The notes beneath the pieces are model-generated. The model was not told the origin of the DNA, made no database searches, and saw nothing but the letters and a program-made list of their open reading frames with translations. From Nonomuraea polychroma (GTDB taxonomy: Bacteria > Actinomycetota > Actinomycetes > Streptosporangiales > Streptosporangiaceae): a DNA stretch of 64,000 nt. A program made the translations under genes and the position numbers. This document shows positions 17,311 to 25,504 of the stretch, piece after piece (the stretch's first letter is position 1; every line of letters begins with the position of its first letter). The stretch is from assembly GCF_004011505.1 (NCBI RefSeq), contig NZ_SAUN01000001.1, positions 2,790,001 to 2,854,000 of the forward strand, in the 5' to 3' direction.

Positions 17311-18279
17311 TCAGGGCCGGTCATGGGAAGGTGCGCGGCGTCGTGCGGCCAGGCGTGCCGGGGTCGGCCAGCGTACGTCGTGGGCCCAGCCGTGCCTTTC
17401 CAGCAGCCGGATCAGCCGGGCGGAGATGTCGATCTGGCCGGGCAGTACGCCGTGGCGGGCGCAGGTGGGGTCGGCGTGGTGGCCGTTGTGCCAGCTCTCG
17501 CCGAACGACAGGATCGCCGGCGGCCAGAAGTTTGCGGCCTGCTCCCCGGAGCGGGTTTTCAGCGGCCGCTCGCCGAAGACGTGGCAGATGGAGTTGATCG
17601 ACCAGGTGATGTGGTGCAGCATCGCGATCCGTATCAGGGTGCCCCAGAAGAACGCGGTCAGCGCGCCGTGCCAGGTGCCGGTGGCCAGCAGGCCGATGGT
17701 GGGGGAGCAGCAGCGATGCCGCGACCAGCGGCCCGAACAGCCGGTCCACCCTGCGGATGTCGGTGTCGGCGAGCAGGTCCTTGGCGAAGGGCCGCCGGTT
17801 GGTGAGGTCACGCTCGAACATCCAGCCGATGTGTGCGAAGAGCAGCCCCTTGGCCAGGCCGCGGACGCTGTGCCCGTAGCGCCAGGGCGAGTGCGGGTCG
17901 CCGTCGCGGTCGGCGAAGCCGTGGTGGCGCCGGTGGTCGGCCACCCACTGGATGACCGGGCCCTGAATGGCCAGGGATCCGGCCACGGCCAGGCCGATCC
18001 GCGGCCACCGGCCTGCCTTGAACGCGCCGTGGGTGAGGTAGCGGTGGAAGCCCACCGTGATGCCGAGCCCGGTCAGGACGTAGGCGCCGGCGGCGATCGC
18101 CACGTCAGCCCAGCTCAGCCCCCACCCCCAGGCCACCGGCACGGCGGCGGCCAGCGCCGCGAACGGCACCAGTACGAACACCCACAACGCGACTATCGCC
18201 GCGACCGGGTTACGCCCGTCGTGATCGGCGCCGTGCCGACCCGTTCCCGATCGACAACGCTTGTACTAGTCGAAGCCAT
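17311..18279 (-). pseudogene. Acyl-CoA desaturase, frameshifted (copy 1)
   Basis: Read across two frames this is a membrane fatty acid desaturase, paralogous to the intact gene at 21793. Histidine boxes HRYLTHG, HRRHH and HNGHH are all present. One frame runs from the N-terminal part to about 17705 and another from there to the stop at 17311; the switch coincides with a run of five G (17701-17705), consistent with a one-base insertion. The ATG at 18279 with AGGGG eight bases upstream is in a third frame relative to the main part, so a second shift near 18.2 kb is likely. A single sequencing error could explain one break but hardly both. Confidence 0.75.
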
Positions 18280-18435
18280 GCCAGATTCCCCTCATCGCAC
18301 GCGGAGGTCCTTTCGCCCCCTTGAACCCGTCCGCCCGCCCACGCGCACAGCGGCTACACTCCGCCGGCGTTGGTTTGGGACTGCCGGGGCGATTTGGTGG
18401 CGAAAGCGTTCTGATGCGTGGGGAGTGCTCCCCGG

Positions 18436-18834
18436 TCAGCGCTTCTGGCGGCGGCGCCGACTGGCCAGGCGACGGAGCTGGGTGATGCGGGCGGTGCCGA
18501 GCACCAGGGTGAGCAGGATCCCGCTGATCATGGCGATCAGCATCGCGACCGCGAGCGGCAGCGTGCCGTGCAGGCCGAGGAAGGACACCTGCACGGGGGT
18601 GGTGTTCTGCAGCATGAACACGATGAAGGCGACGGACACGAGCGCGGCGGCCCACACGCCCGCCCAGGCCACGCTAGTGCGGGTGACGGGCACCGGCCTG
18701 GAGTTCTCGGCGCTTGAGCCCGGGTCCGCGGGGCGCCCGGCCGACGCCGGTGAGCTCTCGCCTTGGGGCATATCGGCTTCAGCCGTCTCAGCAGATGGCC
18801 CGGATCTGGTACGGAAGCGGTGCAGGATGTCCAT
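18436..18834 (-). CDS. LapA-domain (DUF1049) membrane protein
   Basis: The ATG at 18834 follows GAAAGGG by five bases and gives 132 residues. A Ser/Pro-rich cytoplasmic N-terminus (about 1-50) precedes two transmembrane segments (about 57-77 and 90-112). The pair is linked by FMLQNTTPVQVSFLGLHGTLPL, the conserved LapA/DUF1049 core, and the tail is basic (RRLASRRRRQKR). LapA proteins in enterobacteria help assemble lipopolysaccharide; the actinobacterial members have no known role. It is upstream of the broken desaturase on the same strand. Confidence 0.75.
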   Translation of the reverse strand: MDILHRFRTRSGPSAETAEADMPQGESSPASAGRPADPGSSAENSRPVPVTRTSVAWAGVWAAALVSVAFIVFMLQNTTPVQVSFLGLHGTLPLAVAMLIAMISGILLTLVLGTARITQLRRLASRRRRQKR

Positions 18835-19333
18835 GACAACCCTTTCGGTGAGCCGGCCTGGCAGGCACCTCAAAAGCGGCGGGATGTCGTCGTTTCCGGA
18901 TACCTCGACTCTACGTCACTGACCCGGCACGCCAAGCGGGCGGTCACCAGAGCGGCCGACCAGGCGGTCAGCGCCGCCAGATCCTTCTTCGGGCCTGCCG
19001 TCATGCCGGTCCCGCGCGTAGGAGCCGCACACGCCCCCGATGCTCAGGGAAGTCCGCCGCGCCCAGTCGCTTGATCCACTCGGTATGCCCGTCAACGGCT
19101 CGCCCCCGCGACCTCGACCGGCGTCTGCCACACGAAGGCCCCAACCCGATTTCTCCGGACGCCGCCGCCCTTCGCGCTCGGTGTCGGTGTTAATCCCCGG
19201 CTGCCGGAGGACGCTACAACGCCGACAGCTCCTTTGCATGAAGGCTGGCATAAAAAATTGCCTGCGCCATGACGCGAGAATCTTCTCGCACGCCACAGCA
19301 CAGGTTGAGCTTTTCGCGACGTTCAGCTGGTGA
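18835..19333. other. Intergenic stretch with uncertain remnants
   Basis: No intact gene is seen in 499 bases. A minus-strand frame around 18.9-19.0 kb (TAGPKKDLAALTAWSAALV) looks protein-like but is short and has no clear family. Confidence 0.35.
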
Positions 19334-19627
19334 TCAGCTCTTGTCGCGAATCACATCGTAGTTGGAGAACTCGATCGGGCCCTCGCACAGTTTGGCCATG
19401 TGCGCGTTGAACCGGTCGGTTTCCGGTAGCTTGCTGTTACGCTGGGCCTCCTCGTAGGAGGAGAATTCCACGACGGCCACGTAGTGATCGGGGCGATCGC
19501 GGTGCTTCGCCACGACCTCGCGTCTTACATAGCGCGTTCCCTCGGTCTGCGTCCGCCACTCGTTCATGAGCGACTCGACTTCCCCGGCGCGTTTGGTGTC
19601 GAATTCCAGAATCTGTACGAAGCTCAT
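19334..19627 (-). CDS. Antibiotic-biosynthesis-monooxygenase-like (dimeric alpha/beta barrel) protein
   Basis: The 97 residues have the ferredoxin-like layout of the ABM/DUF1330 group: FVQILEFDTKRAGEVESLM is the first strand and helix, YVAVVEFSSYEEAQRNS the middle strand and helix, and a final strand ends the domain. GGGGAGG precedes the ATG. The upstream 100 bases are markedly AT-richer than the rest of the region and contain TATTTA/TATTGA-like boxes, so a strong promoter is plausible. Substrate and role are unknown; many members act as small stress or detoxification enzymes. Confidence 0.7.
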   Translation of the reverse strand: MSFVQILEFDTKRAGEVESLMNEWRTQTEGTRYVRREVVAKHRDRPDHYVAVVEFSSYEEAQRNSKLPETDRFNAHMAKLCEGPIEFSNYDVIRDKS

Positions 19628-20029
19628 AAGAGCCTCCCCTTTTCCTTGACTTGCATTCCTTATTCAATACCCATCCGAAATAAATAGCAAGGAAATTTCG
19701 CACAAATTAGCGAATTCCACTCTCGGCATAAGATGGTGGGAGGTTTGCGCCGGTGAAATCTCCGGCGGATTTTGCGGGCCGGCGGGCCTCAAAGTCGCGA
19801 TCCGGCAGGTCAAGACGATCCAGTGGCCTCTCTGAAAGATCTCCCCGGCCCTGCCTGAGCCTGGGACGAAGGTCGCCGACACGTGTGCATCGGCCGAGGG
19901 CTTCGCGCGGGCCTCGGTTCAGGCCCGGAAGACTGCCGGCGATCATCAACGGTCGGCCGGTCCTCGGCGCGAAGGTGGGCCGGCATCCGGAGGAAGACGG
20001 CTACGCGGCCAGGGGGATGTGCCAACCAG
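19628..20029. other. AT-rich promoter region and unassigned sequence
   Basis: The first 100 bases form the AT-rich upstream region of the minus-strand ABM-like gene. In the remaining 300 bases no gene was recognised. Confidence 0.35.
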
Positions 20030-20134
20030 TCAAAAGGCGAGCATGATCAGGGAGTACGTGGCGAAGAGCAGCAGTGTCGTGCCGGCCGCCGCACCGGGAG
20101 AGGCGCTTTCCACGTCGTCAGAGGCCGGTTCCAT
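20030..20134 (-). CDS. Possible 34-residue single-pass membrane peptide
   Basis: An ATG at 20134 opens a frame with an acidic/Ser-rich start (MEPASDDVESAS) and a C-terminal hydrophobic helix (TTLLLFATYSLIMLAF). No ribosome site is obvious. The hydrophobic helix looks real, but a chance frame is possible. Confidence 0.35.
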   Translation of the reverse strand: MEPASDDVESASPGAAAGTTLLLFATYSLIMLAF

Positions 20135-20359
20135 GGCCCGCCCACTCGTGCCGAAACCTGCTCAGCGCGGGAGTAGAGGGTCGTCATGAGTTGCTCCGAT
20201 CAGGCGCTCGTCTTGATCCGGGCGCGTCGCGGTGGCGAGGAGGTCGGTGAGAGCGCTTCGGAGGTACTGGCCGATGCCGTACGCGTATGCCATGCCAGGC
20301 TCGCCGGTACGCGCGTTCACCCATCGCAGGATGGGGCACGTGATTCATGAGCTGAGCCA

Positions 20360-20700
20360 GGGTGGGCCCGGCAGAGTCTGGTGCCCGCAGCCGAAGACCG
20401 GCCGTCTGGTGCCAGCCGGTGAGTTCGAGCAGGCGTCGCACGTGTGGGGAGGGTGAGCCTAACGTCAGAACGTGGCCGCCGCGCTGACGGCGGCGGCGGT
20501 GACCAGGGTGCGGAGCCCTCCGACATCGCAGAACGCCGGGCCGCTGAGATCGACGCAGAAGCTGTCGCGGCCCGTCATCGAGGCCCACCGGCCCCGGTGA
20601 GTGCGGGCAGGGTGGCACGGTCGAGCTCACCCTCGATCCGCAGGCCCGCGAGATCGCCGGGGCGATCAGACGGTTCTGACGCCTGCACCCCTCGTGCCGT
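20360..20700 (-). pseudogene. STAS-domain gene, disrupted (copy 2)
   Basis: Parts in different frames match the STAS gene at 16092-16517: LAGLRIEGELDRATLPAL, then FCVDLSG, then HVRRLLELTGWHQTAGL. DNA identity over the last part is high (for example GTGCCAGCCGGTGAG shared with 16138-16152). Frameshifts and internal deletions break the frame at two or more places, and the key IDTG loop is altered. The copy is decaying and should not yield a working STAS protein. Confidence 0.65.
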
Positions 20701-20816
20701 GTCGTGGGAAGGGGCCGCTCTCCTGTTGACCACAGCCGTCACCTGGCGCAGAGCCCCGGCCTGTGGTGGGTACGACGGGATCGGACAACTCTCGAATCTC
20801 AAGGACGGCACGGTGA

Positions 20817-21080
20817 ATGGTGATGAATGATCGACCTCCGCGGCGGCCGGATCCGAACGATGACATGGATCAGGCCCTGGTCGACGTCTTGAAGGCGATC
20901 GGCACAGCCTCGCGCGCACTCGCCTTTCAGAACGCGACCAGCATGGCCTGCCGCGGTGACCGGCAGCGGCTCGCCGTCTGTCTTGAGGCGATGACGCCTG
21001 GTCAGCTAGTTGAGGTGGCTGCCGCCGCCCGGATGCTCAGCGCCGAGGCCGACCACGCGCTCGCCAGGAGGGAGCCGTAA
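20817..21080 (+). CDS. Hypothetical helical protein, 87 residues
   Basis: The protein starts MVMNDRPPRRPDPNDDMDQ and is predicted mainly helical (ALVDVLKAIGTASRALAFQ; LVEVAAAARMLSAEADHAL). It has no membrane segment or known motif. It lies on the strand opposite to the disrupted STAS gene and overlaps none of that gene's intact part. Codon use is normal, so it is probably real. Function unknown. Confidence 0.5.
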   Translation: MVMNDRPPRRPDPNDDMDQALVDVLKAIGTASRALAFQNATSMACRGDRQRLAVCLEAMTPGQLVEVAAAARMLSAEADHALARREP

Positions 21081-21462
21081 CGGGTGTGCGGTCCGCACCG
21101 AAACGCGTGATCAGATGCCGAGCGCGTTGGCAGCGGCGGCGGGTGTGTTACCGGTGGGATGACGAGCAAGTTGAAGTGCTCGACACCCGGGATGATCAGG
21201 TTGATCGGCACTCACTGCGAGAGCCCCGTGGGAGTCCGTGACAGGGAACTCCGTTCGATCGCTTGGTGGAGTTCTGTCGAGGTGCGGGATCGAGCTGGCT
21301 GCGTGTCAGATACGGCGCGTCGGCAACGTGCCGGCTGGCTCGCTATCGCCGCAGGTGATGAGACTTGCTGGGATTGCGTGTTTCCGCGGGCTCGCTGAGC
21401 ACCTTGACTGGTGGGTGACCAGTCGGCGCAGCTTGCGTCGCTGTCACGGTGAGGGGGTCGTG
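21081..21462. other. Gap with a DUF5994 scrap
   Basis: On the minus strand at about 21120-21215 the sequence reads NLIIPGVEHFNLLVIPP, matching the DUF5994 fragment at 17.2 kb. The rest is unassigned and includes the promoter region of the zinc-finger gene. Confidence 0.5.
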
Positions 21463-21773
21463 ATGACCCTGGACGCACAAAGAACGAGCGCGACCGCGCG
21501 CGCCGGTCTGAATGGTCAGGCGCCGCGTTGCGATCACGTCGATCTGCTCCCGGCCATGGAGCCCGGGTTACCCGAATGTAAGGAATGTCTGGCCCTCGGC
21601 CAGACCTGGACGCGGTTGCTGGTGTGCCTGACCTGCGGGTGGGTGGCCTGCAGCGACGATTCGCGGCGGCCATGCCAAGGCTCATCTACCAGGAAACCGG
21701 CCCCCCGGTGGTCGCCGCCCTGGACCCGGGCTCGACCTGGCGCTGGTGTTACGTGCACCGGCGGACCGTATAG
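21463..21773 (+). pseudogene. UBP-type zinc finger protein, frameshifted
   Basis: GGGGG lies five bases before the ATG. The first frame gives CDHVDLLPAMEPGLPEC, GQTWTRLLVCLTCGWVACSDD, which are the first zinc ligands of the UBP finger. It then shifts: HAKAH is found in a second frame, and YQETGPPVVAALDPGS with WRWCYVHRR in a third, ending at the TAG at 21771. Two indels between about 21660 and 21690 are needed to restore one frame. In actinobacteria such a finger gene often precedes an acyl-CoA desaturase gene, as here. The pair's function is unclear. Confidence 0.7.
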
Positions 21774-21792
21774 ACAAGACAGAAGAGACATC

Positions 21793-22794
21793 ATGACCAT
21801 TTTCGAACGGCCGGTGAAAGATCGGCTGGGCTATGACGGCGCATCCCCATTTCCCGGGGCAAAGGAGCACCCTCCGGCCGGCAGAGCCCAGATCGGGCTG
21901 GCGGCGGCGATCGTGATCCTGCCGTTCTTCGCGCTCGGTGTCGCGATCGTCCTGGGGTGGGGGCAGGGAGTGGCGTTCACCGATCTGCTGCTGGCTGCGG
22001 GCTTGTATGTGGTGACCGGGCTCGGGGTGACGGTCGGGTTCCATCGGCTGCTCACTCATGGCTCCTTCGCCGCGCGGCCATGGTTGCGCGTGGCGTTGGC
22101 GGTCGCTGGTTCGATGGGGTTTCAGGGGAACGTGATCGACTGGGTGGCGGTGCATCGCCGTCATCACGCCTTCACTGATCGGCCGGGGGATCCGCACTCT
22201 CCCTACCGGTACGGCACCGGCCTGCGCGGGCAGCTTCGGGGGCTTGCCCGTGCGCACCTGGGCTGGTTGTTCATCGACGACCAGACCTCGGCCGAGCGCT
22301 ATGCCCCGGACCTGCTGGCCGATCCGGCCATGGTCCGGGTGGCCCGCGCTTTTCCCGCGTTGTGTGCGCTGTCGCTGGCGTTGCCGTTCCTGGCCGGGTG
22401 GGCGATCACCGGCACTCTGTACGGCGGGTTGACCGCGTTCCTGTGGGCCGGGTTGATCCGCGTCGCGCTGCTGCAGCACGTCACCTGGAGCGTCAATTCC
22501 CTGTGCCACGTGATCGGCAGCAGGCCGTTCAAGACCCGCCGCCACGACCGCTCCACTAACGTGTGGCCGCTGGCCTTGCTGTCGTTCGGCGAGAGTTGGC
22601 ACAACGGCCATCACAGCGAGCCCAGCTGCGCCCGTCACGCCCTCGAGTGGGGCCAAGTCGACCCGTCCGCCGCCGTGATCCGCCTGTTCGAGCGGCTGGG
22701 CTGGGCCAGCGACGTGCACTGGCCCGACGCCGACCGCATCCAGCGCCGCCGCGCCGCTCCGCCATCACAAGCCCGCGCCCCGGCCGGAGACTGA
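21793..22794 (+). CDS. Acyl-CoA desaturase (intact copy)
   Basis: The 333-residue membrane enzyme would introduce a double bond into acyl chains using a di-iron centre. The three histidine boxes are HRLLTH (84-89), HRRHH (121-125) and HNGHH (270-274), plus NSLCH near 235-239. Hydrophobic segments fall near 34-58, 64-84, 100-118 and 185-225. The length is typical of the bacterial stearoyl-CoA desaturase type. AGAAGAG precedes the ATG at 21793. It follows the broken zinc-finger gene by 19 bases. The frameshifted paralog at 17.3-18.3 kb implies that this copy now carries the function, probably in membrane fluidity under stress. Confidence 0.92.
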   Translation: MTIFERPVKDRLGYDGASPFPGAKEHPPAGRAQIGLAAAIVILPFFALGVAIVLGWGQGVAFTDLLLAAGLYVVTGLGVTVGFHRLLTHGSFAARPWLRVALAVAGSMGFQGNVIDWVAVHRRHHAFTDRPGDPHSPYRYGTGLRGQLRGLARAHLGWLFIDDQTSAERYAPDLLADPAMVRVARAFPALCALSLALPFLAGWAITGTLYGGLTAFLWAGLIRVALLQHVTWSVNSLCHVIGSRPFKTRRHDRSTNVWPLALLSFGESWHNGHHSEPSCARHALEWGQVDPSAAVIRLFERLGWASDVHWPDADRIQRRRAAPPSQARAPAGD

Positions 22795-23053
22795 GCGACG
22801 CCACCAGACCCAGTGATGAGCCCGTCTGATGCCCGAGCTCAGAACGCTGCGTGCACACGAAACCCTGGTGATCGGTTCTGGAGATGGATCCTTTCCAGAT
22901 CGCCTGTTTCGGCAGGGCACGTGCGGGTGTTGGCTCAAGGTGAACGAGTTCGACTGTCGGCACCGGAACCACGCGGCGGCCGGCCCCCTGCTTCGACCGG
23001 TCCGGAAAACCGATCCCATGCAGCCATCGATGCACCGCCAAAGGAGTTCGGCC

Positions 23054-23338
23054 ATGGGCATCATCGCTTGGATCATCCTCGGACTGGTCGCCGGGGCGGT
23101 GGCCGGACTGCTGGTCCCCGGCAAGGATCCGCAAGGTTTGATCATCACTTTCGTGCTCGGTATCGCCGGGGCGCTGCTGGGCGGCCTCGTGGCCACCCAG
23201 ATCTTGCACCTCTCCGGCATCCAGGTGGTCTTCCACCTGTCCACCTGGCTCTGCGCCATCGTCGGCGCGGCAGTCCTGCTGGGCGGCCACCACCTGATCA
23301 GCGGTCGGCGTCCGGACCGCCGGGCCGGTCGCCGATGA
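23054..23338 (+). CDS. GlsB/YeaQ/YmgE-family (transglycosylase-associated) membrane protein
   Basis: The 94 residues have three hydrophobic segments and the family start MGIIAWIILGLVAGAVAGLL with the GKDPQGLIITFVLGIAGALLGG glycine-rich centre. AAGGAG lies eight bases before the ATG. Members are small inner-membrane proteins often induced by general stress. The C-terminal tail is basic. It sits with other stress-type genes in this region. Confidence 0.8.
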   Translation: MGIIAWIILGLVAGAVAGLLVPGKDPQGLIITFVLGIAGALLGGLVATQILHLSGIQVVFHLSTWLCAIVGAAVLLGGHHLISGRRPDRRAGRR

Positions 23339-23392
23339 CCTCGCCCAGCACCCCCGGGCTTCACGGTCCTGCCGGGGCGAAGGTGCTGCGTG

Positions 23393-23590
23393 ATGCCCAT
23401 AGGCGGCCCCCTCACGGTGATCGCCTTCGGCGCCATCCTCACCTTCGCCCTGGCGGACGGCTCGGTGGGCGGCCTGGACCTGCGCGTCGCGGGTGTCATC
23501 CTGATACTCGGCGGCGCTCTCGGGCTCGCACGCCTCCCGGCAACCGCCGGCCCTGACCAGCGCCGGACGGCTGCCAGGCGGGACGGCTGA
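23393..23590 (+). CDS. Small membrane protein, DUF6458-like
   Basis: From the ATG at 23393 (a GTG lies directly before it) the product is 65 residues with two hydrophobic segments, IGGPLTVIAFGAILTFAL and LRVAGVILILGGALGLA. The pattern G-G-P...I-A-G-A-I...D-x-R-V-A-G-V-I-L resembles the DUF6458 family. The C-terminus is basic. CGAAGG lies just upstream. The role is unknown; such proteins accompany stress genes. Confidence 0.6.
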   Translation: MPIGGPLTVIAFGAILTFALADGSVGGLDLRVAGVILILGGALGLARLPATAGPDQRRTAARRDG

Positions 23591-23765
23591 ACGGCTGCGA
23601 CCGTCACACCGTTCCTCACGCAAGGCTGGGCGCGCCGCTGTCGCCCGTACGCGGGAGCTGACATCCCTCGGCCCGCCGGCGAAAGGTCGGCCCGAGCCAA
23701 CCCGCTGCTCTCACCCTCCAGCCTTCGGCAGGCGGTGAGGGCAGAAGCAACTCCTGGAGGCAGAC

Positions 23766-24392
23766 ATGCCCACGATGACCACAATCGTCGCCATCGCTGT
23801 GGTGGCGATCCTGGTCGCGGCAATCGGCTTCGTCATGGTGCAGCAGCGCTGGGAAGGCATTCGCCGGTACATCGGCCGCCGAAAACAAGCCGCCCCGAAT
23901 GAGGGGAACCATCGCGGCGGCGCCGAGCAGGTACCGCCTACCCGGCCAGGGCGGGGAGCCACCTTCGACATCAAGCCGCTCACCTCTGAGTCACATCAGG
24001 CCTGCACCGAACGCTGGACAGCGATCCAGAAGCAGTTCGCCATCGCGCCGGGCCTCGCGGTACGTGCGGCCGATCGGCTGGTCACCGCCGCCATGGCCGA
24101 GTGCGGATATCCCGCCGAAGACTTCGAGCGGTGGCAACCAGAATTGCCGGCGGCTCACGGGCACAAGCTGCACCGCTACCGGCAGGCTCACGAGATCAGT
24201 GGGGGCGTCGCCCACGGCAGCGCTTCCACCGAGGACCTGCGGCAGGCCATGGTGCACTACCACGTCCTGTTCCAGGAGCTGCTCGACAACACTGGCGAAC
24301 ATCACCCTCAGCTCGCCGACCACACCCGCGACGACCAGCCGACATCCCAGGGAGACTCCCGAAACGGCTCAAGACAAGGTGACGCTGCATGA
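23766..24392 (+). CDS. Membrane-anchored protein, paralog of the 14952-15563 product
   Basis: The 208 residues mirror the 14.95 kb product: one N-terminal transmembrane segment (about 5-26), a basic patch (RRYIGRRK), then KPLTSESHQACTERWTAIQ, ADRLVTAAMAECGYPAEDF, RYRQAHEISGG and LRQAMVHYHVLFQEL. GGAGG lies seven bases before the ATG. Position-specific conservation across the pair (WxAxQxxF, HYRQAHEI/RYRQAHEI, LRQAMxHYHxLF) marks a soluble domain with its own fold. The next gene begins inside its stop codon (ATGA), so the two are translationally coupled. No function can be assigned. Confidence 0.75.
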   Translation: MPTMTTIVAIAVVAILVAAIGFVMVQQRWEGIRRYIGRRKQAAPNEGNHRGGAEQVPPTRPGRGATFDIKPLTSESHQACTERWTAIQKQFAIAPGLAVRAADRLVTAAMAECGYPAEDFERWQPELPAAHGHKLHRYRQAHEISGGVAHGSASTEDLRQAMVHYHVLFQELLDNTGEHHPQLADHTRDDQPTSQGDSRNGSRQGDAA

Positions 24393-24592
24393 ACATGCAC
24401 AACGACGACGAACGCCTCGACGAAACCGCCGACCTGCCGCCGCTCCCGCCTGAGTCCGTGCTGAGGCGCGGCAACGAGGGCAAGAGCAGGCTGCCACCAC
24501 CGTCCGACAAGCTCGTTTTCGGCCTTGCGGTCCAGCCCGACGCACCGCCGGTGCTGTCCGAGCCGCTGCTCAACAGCGATCCTGCCGACTGA
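24389..24592 (+). CDS. 67-residue hypothetical protein coupled to the preceding gene
   Basis: The ATG overlaps the stop codon of the membrane-anchored protein gene by four bases. The product is acidic and proline-rich (DDERLDETADLPPLPPESVL; PPPSDKLVFGLAVQPDAPP), probably unstructured. No counterpart was seen after the 14.95 kb paralog. Overlap and codon use support translation; function unknown. Confidence 0.55.
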   Translation: MNMHNDDERLDETADLPPLPPESVLRRGNEGKSRLPPPSDKLVFGLAVQPDAPPVLSEPLLNSDPAD

Positions 24593-24599
24593 TTCACCC

Positions 24600-24901
24600 C
24601 GATGGCCGCCGGCTCGGGTATCACATCTCCGGCCAGGGCGAGCAGGACGCCTCATGGCCGTACCACCGCGCCGGACGTCCTCGATCACCTTCTCCGCGCT
24701 GAGGGCGACGGCATCGCCCGGACCCGGGTTGGAGGACATCACGATCTCGTACGATGAACGGTCCACGGCGTGGACGATGCGCAGCCGGGTTTCCGCCCGC
24801 CCGGCGTCGTCGGCCGCCCACTCGACGGCCGACGTCGCAGCGGCCGAACCTTCGGCGCCCACGAAATGACACGATTCATGGCTCCTCCAGATTTGCACCA
24901 T
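24600..24901 (-). pseudogene. Universal stress protein (UspA) N-terminal fragment
   Basis: The frame reads VGAEGSAAATSAVEWAADDA and RLRIVHAVD, which is the first strand, loop and helix of a UspA domain, and continues to about 24660. The C-terminal ATP-binding GxxG(X9)G(S/T) region is absent and the frame turns into unrelated sequence. It is one more decayed stress gene in this region. Confidence 0.55.
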
Positions 24902-24991
24902 CTATTTGCTCATCGCTCGAAGCGGGAATGTGCCCGCCCCTCGGCGGGCACATTGGACGTTTGCCGTCGATGTCGTTGATGGTGGCCGCGG

Positions 24992-25165
24992 TCAGCGCTT
25001 GAACATGCCTTTGATCTTTCCACTGCGCTGCCCCAGATTATTTCCGGGTCGGCTGGCCGCGCCTTTCGACTCCAGGTGCTGGTTTCCGGTGGCGCGGCCG
25101 AAGTAGAGCATGATCCAACCCTGGACAGCCCGCGTCTTGGACTTGATCTTTCTTGTCAGACTCAC
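24992..25165 (-). CDS. CsbD-like small stress protein
   Basis: From the GTG at 25165, eight bases after AAGGGA, the product is 57 residues. KIKSKTRAVQGWIMLYFGRATGN and LESKGAASRPGNNLGQ match the repeated helical pattern of CsbD proteins (KGxxKxxxGxxTGNxxLxxxGxxxQxxGxxxQ). The WIMLYF stretch where most members have KGKAKEA-like residues is unusual. CsbD was first found as a sigma-B-dependent protein in Bacillus and is common in general stress regulons. Confidence 0.7.
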   Translation of the reverse strand: MSLTRKIKSKTRAVQGWIMLYFGRATGNQHLESKGAASRPGNNLGQRSGKIKGMFKR

Positions 25166-25504
25166 AGCGTTTCCCTTCAGCGGCTCTCGGGTGTCCGTCC
25201 CGGAGAGTCGTGGATCCGCCGTCACCAGGGCACCATGCCCGGCCGGCGTTTACGGCCGCAACGCGGCCTGGCTCAAGGGTGCTCTTCCGGACCGAGAACA
25301 GGAAACAAGCAGCCGCCGACCTGGTTATCACCGCAATCGATAACAGCACCGATTTCGCCGGTGGCAACGTAATGCATCTTCTTGTCTCGCGAAACGAGGT
25401 ACAATAAAAATACCGAGGACATTTCGTGCGTTGGCATTCAGGTTAGCGTCGCCCGCGGCGATAGACCGCTTTCGGCCCTTGGTGAGGGCCTGACAGGCCA
25501 GGCA
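25166..25504. other. Intergenic region, AT-rich toward its right end
   Basis: No gene is recognised. GTACAATAAAAATACC near 25399-25414 is AT-rich for this window and may contain a -10 box for the DUF5994 gene. Confidence 0.35.

Noticed and set aside
19334..22794. Polyketide-type tailoring cluster (ABM-like protein with desaturase)
   Set aside because: There are no core biosynthetic genes, and the neighbours are stress-type genes.
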